Positions 42,056-50,443 of a stretch of 64,000 nt of DNA are shown in pieces. The position numbers were made by a program, and so were the translations under genes. The notes beneath the pieces are model-generated. The model saw only the letters and a program-made list of their open reading frames with translations. It had not been told where the DNA came from and made no database searches. Origin of the DNA: Kaistia dalseonensis (GTDB lineage Bacteria; Pseudomonadota; Alphaproteobacteria; Rhizobiales; Kaistiaceae); the NCBI RefSeq assembly GCF_030814715.1, contig NZ_JAUSVO010000004.1, positions 640,649 through 704,648 on the forward strand, in the 5' to 3' direction. Within the stretch, counting starts at the first letter, position 1, and each line of letters starts with the position of its first letter.

Positions 42056-45000
42056 GATTGGCTCCCGCGAGCGCATCGAGGATGGCTTCGGGCGCGATCG
42101 GCGTCACGACCGGCCAGAAGCCCGTCGCGTCGGCAATGGCGGCCGCGATCGCCGGCGTCACCGCGCCGATGCCGATTTCGCCGACGCCGCGGGGGCCATG
42201 CGGATCGTCGGCATCGAGGCTTTCGAGCGCCGTGATCCGGCTCGCGAGGGGAGCATCGGCGATCGAGGGCATCATGTAGGTGTCGAAATTCCGGGTGACG
42301 AAGGCGCCGCCCTGCATGATCGCGTCTTCCGTCAGCGTGAAGCCGAGGCCCTGTCCGCCGCCCCCCTCGATCTGGCCGAGATAGGCAGCGGGATCGACGA
42401 TCGGTCCGGCGGCGATGTGCTGGTCGAGATCGAGCACCTGGACCTGACCGCTCACCGGATCGACGGCGACGCGGACGACCGCCGCGCCGAAGCAGAAGAC
42501 ATAGCGCGAATTGCCCTCGGTATAATCGGCCTTCGGAAAATGGAAATCCGTGCTCTCGCTCGGCATCGCATCGAGATCGAGCCGTGCCGCGAGATCGGCG
42601 AAGCGCAGCAGCAATGCGCCGCTGTTGGAACGCGCGTCGCGGATGCCGCCCGGCGCGATGGCGAGATCGTTGGCGCGCAGGTCGAGGAGCCGCGCGGCCG
42701 CCTCGCGCAGTTTCAGGCTCAATCCGGGGGCGGTGTCGCGGGCCGTGCGCCAGATGACATAGGTGCCGCGCGCCGCCGTGGTGGAGCCGGATTCCGGCGT
42801 GCGGCCAGTATCGCCGATAACGGGCACGATATCCTCGCGCGCGCAGCCGAGCGCCTGCGAAACCGCCGCCTGGATCGCCGGCATCACGCCCTGGCCCATT
42901 TCGTCGAGGCCATAGGCCGCCTCGATCTTGCCATCGGCGCGGAAGGTCAGCCGTCCGCCGCCCGGATCATGCGGGAGCGAGCCGAGGCCGGTGCCCTGAT
43001 GATGCAGCGCCATGCCGACGCCGACGAGGCGCCCTTCGGCGTCGAGACCGCGCTCCGTCCGCCAGAGTGGGTTGGCGCTTGCGGCATCGAGCATTTCCGA
43101 AAGCCGCTCGGTCGGCGCGACCTCATGGCCGAAGAAGCCGGGTTCGCCGGGAATGCGGAGATTGAGCCGGCGGATCGCGACCGGATCGAGGCCGACCAGC
43201 TCGGCGAGCCGGCTGACCTGACTCTCGATCGCGAACACCATCTGGTTGGCGCCGAAGCCGCGAAAGGCGCCGCATATACCGTTATTCGTGAAGGCGAGGC
43301 GGCCGCGGCTGCGGATATTTCCGATGCGATAAGGGCCGGCGACGTGCTCGAGCGCCGTTTCCAGCACGGCCGGCGAGAGCGAGGCATAGGCGCCCGAATC
43401 GGCGATGACGTCGACATCCTGCGCGATCAGCCGTCCCTCGGCGTCGCAGGCGGTGCGCATGCGGATGCGCATCGGATTGCGCTTCACGCTCGCGATGACC
43501 GACTCGTATCGATCGAGCTGCAGCCGCACCGGTCTGCCGGCTTTCAGCGCCAGCAGCGCCAACGCCGGCTGCACATGCAATTCGTCCTTTCCGCCAAAGG
43601 CACCGCCGGTCGGGCTGGTGACGACGCGGATCTTTTCTTCCGGCAGGCCGAGAATAAGGGAGAGCTGCTTGCGGTCGCGCGTGCCGTGCTGCCCGCCGAC
43701 GCAGACCGTGAGCGATCCATCGGCCTCGGGCACGATATAGCCGCCCTCGGTCTCCATGAAGCCGTGCATCTGGCGCGGCGTGACGTAGACATCCTCGACG
43801 ATATGGGTGGCGCGGGCGAAGGCGGCCTCGATATCGCCGCGCTCGTGGCGGAACTCGGCGCGGAGATTGCCGCTCGCATGGACCAAAGGCGCGCCATCGG
43901 CCAGCGCCGCCTCCCAATCCTCGACCAGCGGCAGCGGTTCGTAGTCGACGCGGATCAGCGAAAGTGCGCGAGCGGCGGTCTCCGCGTCGATCGCCGCGAC
44001 GGCCGCGACCGGATCGCTCATATGGCGCACCTTGTCGAAGCAGAGCGCCGGCTGGTCGGCGGCCATGATGCCGAAGGCGTTCTCGCCCCGTATGTCCGCG
44101 GCGGTGACGACGGCGACCACGCCCGGCAGCGCCTCGGCGGCGCTGGTGTCGATCGCGCGGATATTCGCATGCGGGATGCCGGCGCGGAGGATGCGTCCGA
44201 TCAGCATGCCGGGCGCGCGATGATCGGTCAGATATTCGAGCGTGCCCGCCACCTTGGCGGCGATATCCGGCCGAACGCCCCAGCGGCTGGCGAGCTTCGC
44301 GTGCGAAACCTCGATGCTCTCGTCGGGCTGGATCGGCTCGGCCGGCGCCAGATGGCGTGGCGACGAACGGCGCGAGACGGCGACACCGCCACCGAGGCCC
44401 GCGACCAGCGCATTGGCCGCCGCCTGCTTGCGATAGCGCGCCGAGCGATAGGCGTCGGACGTGGTCTCGATCTCGTCGATCAGGCTCTCGCGCAGGGCCG
44501 ACCAGTCGATCGCGCCGAGGTCCCGGTTGGTCAGCAGCGCCTCGCTGCGCGCCAGCCTCTGGGGCCGCGTAATGCCGGCGCCGACGGCGAGGCGCGCGCT
44601 TCGGACGTGCCCATCCTCGATCTCCAGCAGCCCGGCCGCGCCGATGATACTCGGCGTGAAGGCGGCGCGAAGGCCGATCTTGCGATAGGCCGTGCGGATC
44701 TCGCCCGCTGGAACGGGGATGCGGATCGCCGTCAGTATGGTGGCGGAGGGGAGGGCGAGCCAGTCGAGCAGCGGCCGTTCGGTCTCACGGCCATCGGCAA
44801 AGACGGTCACGCGCGCATCGAGCGCCAGCAGGGCCGGCCAGAGGCAGCCGATCCTTCCGGCGACGTTGCCGCCGACGGTTCCAAGCCGCCGCACGCCGGG
44901 GGCCGCGATCGACCGTGCCGCCTGGACGAGCAGCGGCAGGCGGCGGGCGATGAGATCGCTCGTCTCCAGATCGGCGAGCCGCGTCCCGGCGCCGATGGTG

Positions 45001-45188
45001 ACGACGCCGTCCGCCTCATTGATGTCGTCGCGCGTGAGCTTGCCCAGATCGACCAACCTCTCCGGCTGTGCCTCGCCGCGCAGCCAGGCGAGCTGCATCA
45101 GCGTGCCGCCGGAAATCGCCTGCGCACCGTCGGCGAGCAAGCCGGCGGCCTCGTCGAGCGTTCGCGGTTTCAGGATCGTCAGCGCCAT
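42045..45188 (-). CDS. Fused FAD-binding / molybdopterin-binding xanthine-dehydrogenase-like subunit
   Basis: 1047 residues. Residues 1 to about 265 are the FAD subunit (CoxM/XdhB): ISGGTLMQLAWLRGEAQP, VVTIGAGTRLADLE and GTVGGNVAGR (103-112). After a linker (about 265-300) comes the molybdenum subunit (CoxL/XdhA) with GGAFGGK (528-534), AFRGFG with R643, which corresponds to the purine-contacting arginine of xanthine dehydrogenases, GGGGQGLG (943-950) and the catalytic glutamate E1004 in GVGEIG. All active-site landmarks are present. It hydroxylates a carbon next to a ring nitrogen using water. FAD and Mo domains are more often separate proteins, or fused with the 2Fe-2S domain; here FAD-Mo are fused and 2Fe-2S is separate. 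Confidence 0.93.
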   Translation of the reverse strand: MALTILKPRTLDEAAGLLADGAQAISGGTLMQLAWLRGEAQPERLVDLGKLTRDDINEADGVVTIGAGTRLADLETSDLIARRLPLLVQAARSIAAPGVRRLGTVGGNVAGRIGCLWPALLALDARVTVFADGRETERPLLDWLALPSATILTAIRIPVPAGEIRTAYRKIGLRAAFTPSIIGAAGLLEIEDGHVRSARLAVGAGITRPQRLARSEALLTNRDLGAIDWSALRESLIDEIETTSDAYRSARYRKQAAANALVAGLGGGVAVSRRSSPRHLAPAEPIQPDESIEVSHAKLASRWGVRPDIAAKVAGTLEYLTDHRAPGMLIGRILRAGIPHANIRAIDTSAAEALPGVVAVVTAADIRGENAFGIMAADQPALCFDKVRHMSDPVAAVAAIDAETAARALSLIRVDYEPLPLVEDWEAALADGAPLVHASGNLRAEFRHERGDIEAAFARATHIVEDVYVTPRQMHGFMETEGGYIVPEADGSLTVCVGGQHGTRDRKQLSLILGLPEEKIRVVTSPTGGAFGGKDELHVQPALALLALKAGRPVRLQLDRYESVIASVKRNPMRIRMRTACDAEGRLIAQDVDVIADSGAYASLSPAVLETALEHVAGPYRIGNIRSRGRLAFTNNGICGAFRGFGANQMVFAIESQVSRLAELVGLDPVAIRRLNLRIPGEPGFFGHEVAPTERLSEMLDAASANPLWRTERGLDAEGRLVGVGMALHHQGTGLGSLPHDPGGGRLTFRADGKIEAAYGLDEMGQGVMPAIQAAVSQALGCAREDIVPVIGDTGRTPESGSTTAARGTYVIWRTARDTAPGLSLKLREAAARLLDLRANDLAIAPGGIRDARSNSGALLLRFADLAARLDLDAMPSESTDFHFPKADYTEGNSRYVFCFGAAVVRVAVDPVSGQVQVLDLDQHIAAGPIVDPAAYLGQIEGGGGQGLGFTLTEDAIMQGGAFVTRNFDTYMMPSIADAPLASRITALESLDADDPHGPRGVGEIGIGAVTPAIAAAIADATGFWPVVTPIAPEAILDALAGANHVA

Positions 45189-45192
45189 GGTG

Positions 45193-46062
45193 TCAGGCGG
45201 CCCGGTTGGTCGTGCCGTAGCGAATGCCCTTTTCCTTCAGCCAGCGGCGATAGGCGACGGATGATGAATCGGCGCGGGTCGGTATTTCGGCGCGCGGCTC
45301 CAGCGGCAGCAGCACCGGGCGCTGGTTCTCGACGATGATGCGGTCCTGCAGGAAGATCACCTGCTCGAACTTCAAGAGGTCGATATGGGCCGAGCGGTCG
45401 TCGACGAGATACATGACCGGCTGGCAGCGGCAGAGATCTTCCTCGATCGGCTGGATGAACAGCGCGATCGCATCGAGCCGGTTCGGCGAGGTCGGGCAGA
45501 CGCGGTAGAGCATCACTACGAACGGTGAGGGGACGCGATAGGTCAGGCGGACGAAATCGCCCTTGTCTTCGGTCGCGGCGATGCGCGGCTGGAAGAAGGT
45601 GCAGTTCGTGGCCCAGACCTCGTCGACATCGCGCCTGATCTCGGACTGATAGTGCGGCACTTCCGTATAGGGCTCGGAGCCGAGGATATCAGTGTGCACG
45701 AAGGGAAAATGCGCCATGTCGAGAAAGTTCTCGACGATCCGGAGTCCCGAGGCGCGCATCTTGACCCAGCCGCAGGGCACGAAGCGCCGGTCGGTCTCGG
45801 TCGCCTCGATGATCTCGCAGATCTCGTGCGAGGGTGTGCCGAGCGTCGTCCAGAGGCAGCCATAGCGCTCCTGCACGGGCAAGGCAGGGCCGAGCGAGCC
45901 ATCATCGTTGACTTCCTGCACGAGCGGCACGCCGTCGTCCTGCCGGCGCGAGACGATGTCCTGCCCGAGCAGCCGATTGCGGATCGGCGCCGCGCCAACC
46001 TCGGCGCTGGTCTCGATCGCGTACCAGGCATTCAATGCGACGGTGTCGGTGGTTTTCGTCAT
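45193..46062 (-). CDS. Ring-hydroxylating oxygenase catalytic domain without Rieske cluster
   Basis: 289 residues from the ATG opening MTKTTDTVALNAWY. The N-terminus and C-terminal two thirds match Rieske oxygenase alpha subunits of the VanA type. The mononuclear iron site is intact: D115, H118 and H123 in ENFLDMAHFPFVH, with D240 in FLQDRIIVENQRP as the probable third ligand. But the 2Fe-2S Rieske part is missing: the chain goes from LLGQDIVSRRQDDG straight to VQERYGCLWTTLG (about 33-75), with no CxH or CxxH pair anywhere. The frame is open and clean, so this looks like a stable shortened form rather than a broken gene. Electrons would have to come from another protein. It lies 4 bp before the XDH-like gene. 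Confidence 0.8.
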   Translation of the reverse strand: MTKTTDTVALNAWYAIETSAEVGAAPIRNRLLGQDIVSRRQDDGVPLVQEVNDDGSLGPALPVQERYGCLWTTLGTPSHEICEIIEATETDRRFVPCGWVKMRASGLRIVENFLDMAHFPFVHTDILGSEPYTEVPHYQSEIRRDVDEVWATNCTFFQPRIAATEDKGDFVRLTYRVPSPFVVMLYRVCPTSPNRLDAIALFIQPIEEDLCRCQPVMYLVDDRSAHIDLLKFEQVIFLQDRIIVENQRPVLLPLEPRAEIPTRADSSSVAYRRWLKEKGIRYGTTNRAA

Positions 46063-46093
46063 GCTGCTCGTCCGTTGCTCGGCCAGTCGCGGA

Positions 46094-47470
46094 TCACGCC
46101 TTGGTCCATTGCGCTGTCCCATCGCGGTTTTCGTCGAGATAGGCCTTGCGGCGGGCGAAGAGGCCCGGCGCGACATCGCGGACATGGCGGATCAATTGCT
46201 GCAGGTCGGCTGTCTTCAATTCACCGCCCTCGACCACGACCTGGCCGTCGATGACGGTCATGTCGACATCGCCGCCACGCACGGCGTGAACGAGATTGTG
46301 CTGCAGGTTGAAATACTCGCCCTCGCCATAGAGTGGCGTCATGCGCGGCGTATCGGTGCGGACCGCGATGAAATCGGCCTTCTTGCCAACTTCGATCGAG
46401 CCGATCTCGTCCTGGAGGCCGATCGCGCGGGCGCCGGTCTTGGTGCCCATTTCGAGCACTGTCCAGCTATCCATCGCGGCCGCGTCGAGGCTCTTCAATT
46501 TGCCGAGCAGTGAGGCGACCTTCATCTCCTCGAACATGTCGAGATTATTGTTTTCCTTCTCGCCATCCGTGCCGATGCCGACCGCGATCCCGGCCTCCAG
46601 CATCGCCTCGATCGGGGCGATGCCGCTGGCGAGCTTCATGTTCGAGACCGGATTATGCGCGACCGAGACATTGCCGCGCTTGCCGATCAGCTCGATCTCG
46701 TCGGGATTGAGCCAGACGGCATGGGCGATCATGCCGTAGGGCGTTTCGAAGAAGCCGAGATCGTCGAGCGCGAACATGGCGGGCTTGCCGTAGCGCTTCT
46801 GGAACTCGGCCGCCTCGATATTGGATTCGCTGCAATGGGTGTGGAAGCCGGTCTGGTACTGCTTCGCCATGGCGACGGCCCGGCTCTGGCCGGCCTCGTC
46901 GGCATAGAATAGATGCTCGAGCCCGACCCAGACATTGATGCGGCCATCGGCCTTGCGGTGCCAGTCCTGGATCGTCCGCTCATTGTCGTCGAGCGTTTCG
47001 AAATAGTTATAGTCCGGATGCTCGCCGACATAGGGCACGGCGACGAGCCGGTTGCCGATCCCGCTCGCGGCGCGGGCGCTGCCGGCCATATAGCGCCACA
47101 TGTCGACAGTCGTCGTCGTTCCGCCGAGCACGCTCTCGGCATAGCAGAGCCAGGACGCCGCCTCCGCCTCGTGCGGCTGCAACACGCGGTGCATCGGGTT
47201 GATGTGCAGCGTCAGCCAGTCCCAGACCGGCAGGTGCTCGGCGGTGCCGCGCAGGAAGCCGGAATGCATATGGGCGTTGATCAGGCCCGGCATCAGCACG
47301 CGCTCGGGCAGGCGGACGAGCTTCGTGTCCGGATGAGCAGCGGTCAGTTCGCCGGCCGTGCCGACGCCTGCGATCAAATTGCCGCTGACGAGGATCGCGC
47401 CATCGGGAATGACGCGGTTCGTCGCATCCATGGTGAGCAGGAAATCGGCGGCGTAGATCGTGTCGGTCAT
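46094..47470 (-). CDS. Amidohydrolase (aminohydrolase, AtzA/TrzN/SsnA type)
   Basis: 458 residues from the ATG of MTDTIYAADFLL. A TIM-barrel metal hydrolase that removes amino or other groups from N-heterocycles. Metal ligands are visible: H67 and H69 in NAHMHSG, H210 and H212 in GFHTHCSES, H250 in IAHAVWL and D302 in GTDGEKENNNL. The last phrase is strikingly like atrazine chlorohydrolase and related deaminases of guanine, S-adenosylhomocysteine and similar substrates. The product is therefore a deaminase or dechlorinase-type hydrolase; the ring substrate is unknown. Next downstream, 31 bp away, is the Rieske-less oxygenase. Confidence 0.88.
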   Translation of the reverse strand: MTDTIYAADFLLTMDATNRVIPDGAILVSGNLIAGVGTAGELTAAHPDTKLVRLPERVLMPGLINAHMHSGFLRGTAEHLPVWDWLTLHINPMHRVLQPHEAEAASWLCYAESVLGGTTTTVDMWRYMAGSARAASGIGNRLVAVPYVGEHPDYNYFETLDDNERTIQDWHRKADGRINVWVGLEHLFYADEAGQSRAVAMAKQYQTGFHTHCSESNIEAAEFQKRYGKPAMFALDDLGFFETPYGMIAHAVWLNPDEIELIGKRGNVSVAHNPVSNMKLASGIAPIEAMLEAGIAVGIGTDGEKENNNLDMFEEMKVASLLGKLKSLDAAAMDSWTVLEMGTKTGARAIGLQDEIGSIEVGKKADFIAVRTDTPRMTPLYGEGEYFNLQHNLVHAVRGGDVDMTVIDGQVVVEGGELKTADLQQLIRHVRDVAPGLFARRKAYLDENRDGTAQWTKA

Positions 47471-47513
47471 GGTGTCGGTCCTCGTGAGACGCCGCTCTCG
47501 GAAGTCACGCGGA

Positions 47514-47642
47514 TTCCCTCCCCCTTGTGGGGAGGGCTCGGGAGGGGTACCGCCTCGGTCCATCCGGAGAGACTGGTCGGCAAGTTCCCGATATCGGCGC
47601 TGGCACCACCTCCCCGACCCTCCCCACAAGGGGGAGTGGGAA
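47514..47642. repeat. Nested inverted repeat, REP/MITE-like palindromic element
   Basis: CTCCCCCTTGTGGGGAGGG at 47518-47536 recurs as its exact complement at 47618-47636, 81 bp away, with partly matching flanks. Each copy is itself a small hairpin (CCCTCCCC / GGGGAGGG around a five-base loop; perfect at left, one mismatch at right). Palindromes with this CCCTCCCC-ACAAG-GGGGAG core are scattered between genes in many Rhizobiales genomes (from memory). It sits in the 259-bp gap between the GMC oxidoreductase and amidohydrolase genes, the only large gap inside the nine-gene cluster, and may affect mRNA processing or termination there. Confidence 0.8.
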
Positions 47643-47729
47643 GGACAGAACGCGAGCGCCTACAGGAAGTCTGAATTGCTGGGTCAAGCTCGGCAATGAC
47701 CAAGTTTGGTTTCGGGAGGGACTTGCCAT

Positions 47730-49289
47730 CTATCCCGCCCCCAGAATGAAATCCGCAGCCCGCTCTGCGATCATCGTCACCGGGGCGTGGGTGTTGCAGG
47801 AGGGGATGATCGGGATCACCGAGGCGTCGGCGACGCGCAGGCCGTCCATGCCGTGCACCTTCAGTTCCGCATCCACGACCGCCTCGGCATCCGCGCCCAT
47901 CTTGGCGGTGCCGCAGGTGTGGAAGAAGGTCGAGCAGGCATTGCGGATGAAGTCGACCGTCTCGGCCCGGTTCAGTCGCCGCGTCGGCGCGGCATGGCCG
48001 GCGAAGAGGTCGGCGAAGGCTGCGGTGCCCGCGAGGTCCATGACGAAATCGACACCCGTAACCAGCGCGTCGAGATCCGCCTGTTCGACGAGATAGTTCG
48101 GCTGGATCTCGATCCTGCCCATCGGGCTCGCCTCGTGCAGGCGGAGATAGCCGATGCTCTTCGAACCCATCAGGCCCGGTGCGAGCGCGAAGACGTCGCC
48201 GGATAGATCGTGCGTATTGGCAATTTCGGGCACGGCGCTGCGGCTCTGGATGCAGAAGGCGTGCAGGTCCGGCGCCGGCAGATCGGCGCGGCTCTTCCAG
48301 TTCAGCATGCTGCCGCCGCCATTGTCGCGCGGTGCACCCATGGGAACCTTGGCGCGGAAATTGACCGCTCGGACCAGCGGATGGTCCTGCAGATTGCGGC
48401 CGACGCCGGGCAGGGCGAGATGCGTCGCGATGTCGAGGCGCTTCAATTCCTCCGGATCGCCGATGCCGGAGAGCATCATGAGACGCGGCGTATCGATCGC
48501 GCCGAGCGCCAGGATCACCTCGCCGTCTGCCCGCGTCTCGACGGGCACGCCGTCGACGAGATGCCTGACCGAGACGCAGCGCGATCCCTCGAAGCCGAGG
48601 CCGATCGCGAGCGATTGCGTGAGAATGGTCAGGTTCGCGCGGTTCTCCACCGGCCAGAGACAGCCGCGCGCGGCGCTCCAGCGCGTTCCCGACGCGATGT
48701 TGAAATTGGAGAGCGTCGCGCCCTCATTGGTCGCGCCATTCGGATCGTCGATCCGCGGCATGCCGAGTTCGACCGCGCCGTCGATCATGGCGCGGGCGAC
48801 CGGATGGGGATCGCGGCTGCGCTCGATGCGCAAGGGGCCGCCGGCGCCGCGAAATTCGGTTTCGCCGTCTTCCCAATCCTCGCAGCGCTTGAAGTAAGGC
48901 AGGCAGTCGCGAAAGCTCCAGCCCTTCGCCCCGGCGGCGTCCCAGGCGTCATAGTCGCGCGGATGGCCGCGATACCACATCATCGCATTGATCGCGCTCG
49001 ATCCACCGAGAACCTTGCCGCGCGGAATGCCGATCGTGCGGCCGTTCACATGTGCCGTCGGCGCATAATCATAGCCCCAGTCATAGGGGCCGCGCGTCAG
49101 GCTGACCCATTGGGTCGGGTCGGCGATCGAGGCCACGCCCCGATCGCTCGGGCCCGCCTCGATCAGCAGAACGGTGGCGCCGCCCGCCTCCGAAAGCCGG
49201 CGGGCAACGACCGCGCCGCCGGAGCCGCCGCCGATGACGACATAGTCATAGGCTGGCTTCAGATCGGCGGCGGATCGCGCGTAAGCCAT
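47730..49289 (-). CDS. GMC-family FAD oxidoreductase (choline dehydrogenase-like)
   Basis: 519 residues from an ATG that shares one base with the preceding stop (TGATG). FAD binding is seen as VIGGGSGGAVVARRL near residue 18, then the GMC signatures GGSSAINAMMWYRGHPRDYDAW and, later, LALGAIDTPRLMMLSGIG. The catalytic region near the C-terminus has FFHTCGTAKMG and SCNTHAPVTMIAERAADFI. It oxidises an alcohol to an aldehyde with FAD. In this operon it could feed the aldehyde dehydrogenase encoded at the end. No signal peptide. Confidence 0.93.
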   Translation of the reverse strand: MAYARSAADLKPAYDYVVIGGGSGGAVVARRLSEAGGATVLLIEAGPSDRGVASIADPTQWVSLTRGPYDWGYDYAPTAHVNGRTIGIPRGKVLGGSSAINAMMWYRGHPRDYDAWDAAGAKGWSFRDCLPYFKRCEDWEDGETEFRGAGGPLRIERSRDPHPVARAMIDGAVELGMPRIDDPNGATNEGATLSNFNIASGTRWSAARGCLWPVENRANLTILTQSLAIGLGFEGSRCVSVRHLVDGVPVETRADGEVILALGAIDTPRLMMLSGIGDPEELKRLDIATHLALPGVGRNLQDHPLVRAVNFRAKVPMGAPRDNGGGSMLNWKSRADLPAPDLHAFCIQSRSAVPEIANTHDLSGDVFALAPGLMGSKSIGYLRLHEASPMGRIEIQPNYLVEQADLDALVTGVDFVMDLAGTAAFADLFAGHAAPTRRLNRAETVDFIRNACSTFFHTCGTAKMGADAEAVVDAELKVHGMDGLRVADASVIPIIPSCNTHAPVTMIAERAADFILGAG

Positions 49290-49897
49290 CAATTATGCTC
49301 GCTCGGGCCCATGATGGTGATGCCTTCCGATGCCTCGACATGGCGCACGAAGATGTATTTGTCCTCACGCCCGTCCGAGTGCTTGCGCTTGATATCGGGC
49401 TGCACCGAGCCGGCGACCTTCGCCACCACGACATAGGGCACGTCGGCGGCGAGGCCCTTGGCGCAATGCTCGTCGAACTCCTCGATGGTCCGCGCCGTAT
49501 AGGCGTAATCGACGCCGGCGCCGCGCGCGATCGCCGCGATGTCGACCCGTCCGAAGGCGGTATGCGTCGCCGGGCCGCCGATCGACTGGTACATTTCATT
49601 GTCCCAGACGACCACGAACAGGTTCTTCGGCTGTTCGTTTCCGAGCGTCGCCAGGATGCCGAGATTGAACATCATGCCGCCATCGGTATCGAGCGAGACG
49701 ATGCGCCGGTGCGGCAGGCCGGCCGCAAGCCCGAAGGCCTGGGGCGTGACGCAGCCGAGCTGCTGCTGGAACAGGCTCGCCTCGCGCATATGCGGCGCCG
49801 CATTGTACCATTCGTCGACGCTGGCGCCGAGCGAGAGGATGACCAGCTCGTCCTTCAGCCGCGCGGCGAGCGCCTTCATACAGTCATAGCGTTTCAT
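49289..49897 (-). CDS. TPP-binding subunit of two-component decarboxylase (ComE-like)
   Basis: 202 residues. The pyrophosphate-binding half of a thiamine diphosphate decarboxylase of the sulfopyruvate/phosphonopyruvate decarboxylase family. The TPP motif runs from LDTDGGMMFNLG (D70-G80) to WDNEMY (N100), the GDG-like start and NN-like end. Preceded by LGCVTPQAFGLAAGLP, typical of this half. Its start overlaps the stop of the other subunit by 4 bp (ATGA), so the two are made in equal amounts. Together they would decarboxylate a 2-oxo acid to an aldehyde. No coenzyme M genes are nearby, so sulfopyruvate is not assumed. Confidence 0.9.
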   Translation of the reverse strand: MKRYDCMKALAARLKDELVILSLGASVDEWYNAAPHMREASLFQQQLGCVTPQAFGLAAGLPHRRIVSLDTDGGMMFNLGILATLGNEQPKNLFVVVWDNEMYQSIGGPATHTAFGRVDIAAIARGAGVDYAYTARTIEEFDEHCAKGLAADVPYVVVAKVAGSVQPDIKRKHSDGREDKYIFVRHVEASEGITIMGPSEHN

Positions 49898-50394
49898 CGC
49901 ACCACCTCGCCGCCGAGAGCGACCGCCGAATGATAATAGGCGGCGTAGGACCATTGATAAGCGTCGGTGATCGCGCGCTCGATCTTCTCTTCCTCGGTCA
50001 CGACCCGGTAAGGAATGCGCAGCGCGTTCAGCACCGGCTCCATGGTGATGCCGTGCGGGATCGCCCACCAATTATTCTCGCCGAGTTCGCCGCGATAGCT
50101 CATCAGCATGACGACGGGGATGCCGGCGCCGAGGCCCATGCGAGCGAGCGGCTCGACCGAGGCGCGGAGGCCGGAATTCTCCATGATCAGCGCGGCGCGT
50201 TTTCCCGAGAGGAACACGCCGCCGCAGATCGCGGCGCCTTCGCCCTCATTCGTCACGCGGATGGTGCGGATATCGGGATCGGCATCGAGCGCCGGATAGA
50301 GTTCCTTGAACAGCGAATCCGGCAAATAGCAGACGATCGAAACGCCCGCCTTCTTCAGGCCGCGGATCACCGCGTCGACGGCGCTTTGTTTCAT
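49894..50394 (-). CDS. Pyrimidine-binding (PYR) subunit of TPP decarboxylase (ComD-like)
   Basis: 166 residues. The half that activates the thiamine ring: the conserved glutamate lies in TNEGEGAAICGG (about 48-59). The family shape is seen in GVSIVCYLPDSLFKELYPAL, ENSGLRASVEPLARMGLG and MLMSYRGELGENNWWAIPHG. Single-chain decarboxylases carry both halves; here they are separate genes, as in ComD/ComE. Start taken at MKQSAVDAVIRG, which matches the family N-terminus. 49 bp after the deaminase gene. Confidence 0.88.
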   Translation of the reverse strand: MKQSAVDAVIRGLKKAGVSIVCYLPDSLFKELYPALDADPDIRTIRVTNEGEGAAICGGVFLSGKRAALIMENSGLRASVEPLARMGLGAGIPVVMLMSYRGELGENNWWAIPHGITMEPVLNALRIPYRVVTEEEKIERAITDAYQWSYAAYYHSAVALGGEVVR

Positions 50395-50443
50395 GGTGCG
50401 GCAGGTCTCGGTTTCATGATGCGGGAAGCCTCGCTCGGACTGT

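Noticed and set aside
41862..45338. Very long open frame (over 1100 codons) on the plus strand opposite the molybdenum hydroxylase
   Set aside because: It is antisense to a gene with full active-site motifs. The product is Arg/Asp/Gly-rich without any domain, as expected from third-position GC bias on the opposite strand.
49289..50394. Acetolactate synthase as identity of the TPP pair
   Set aside because: The two proteins are too short (202 and 166 residues), lack the central FAD-binding domain and match the ComD/ComE layout instead.
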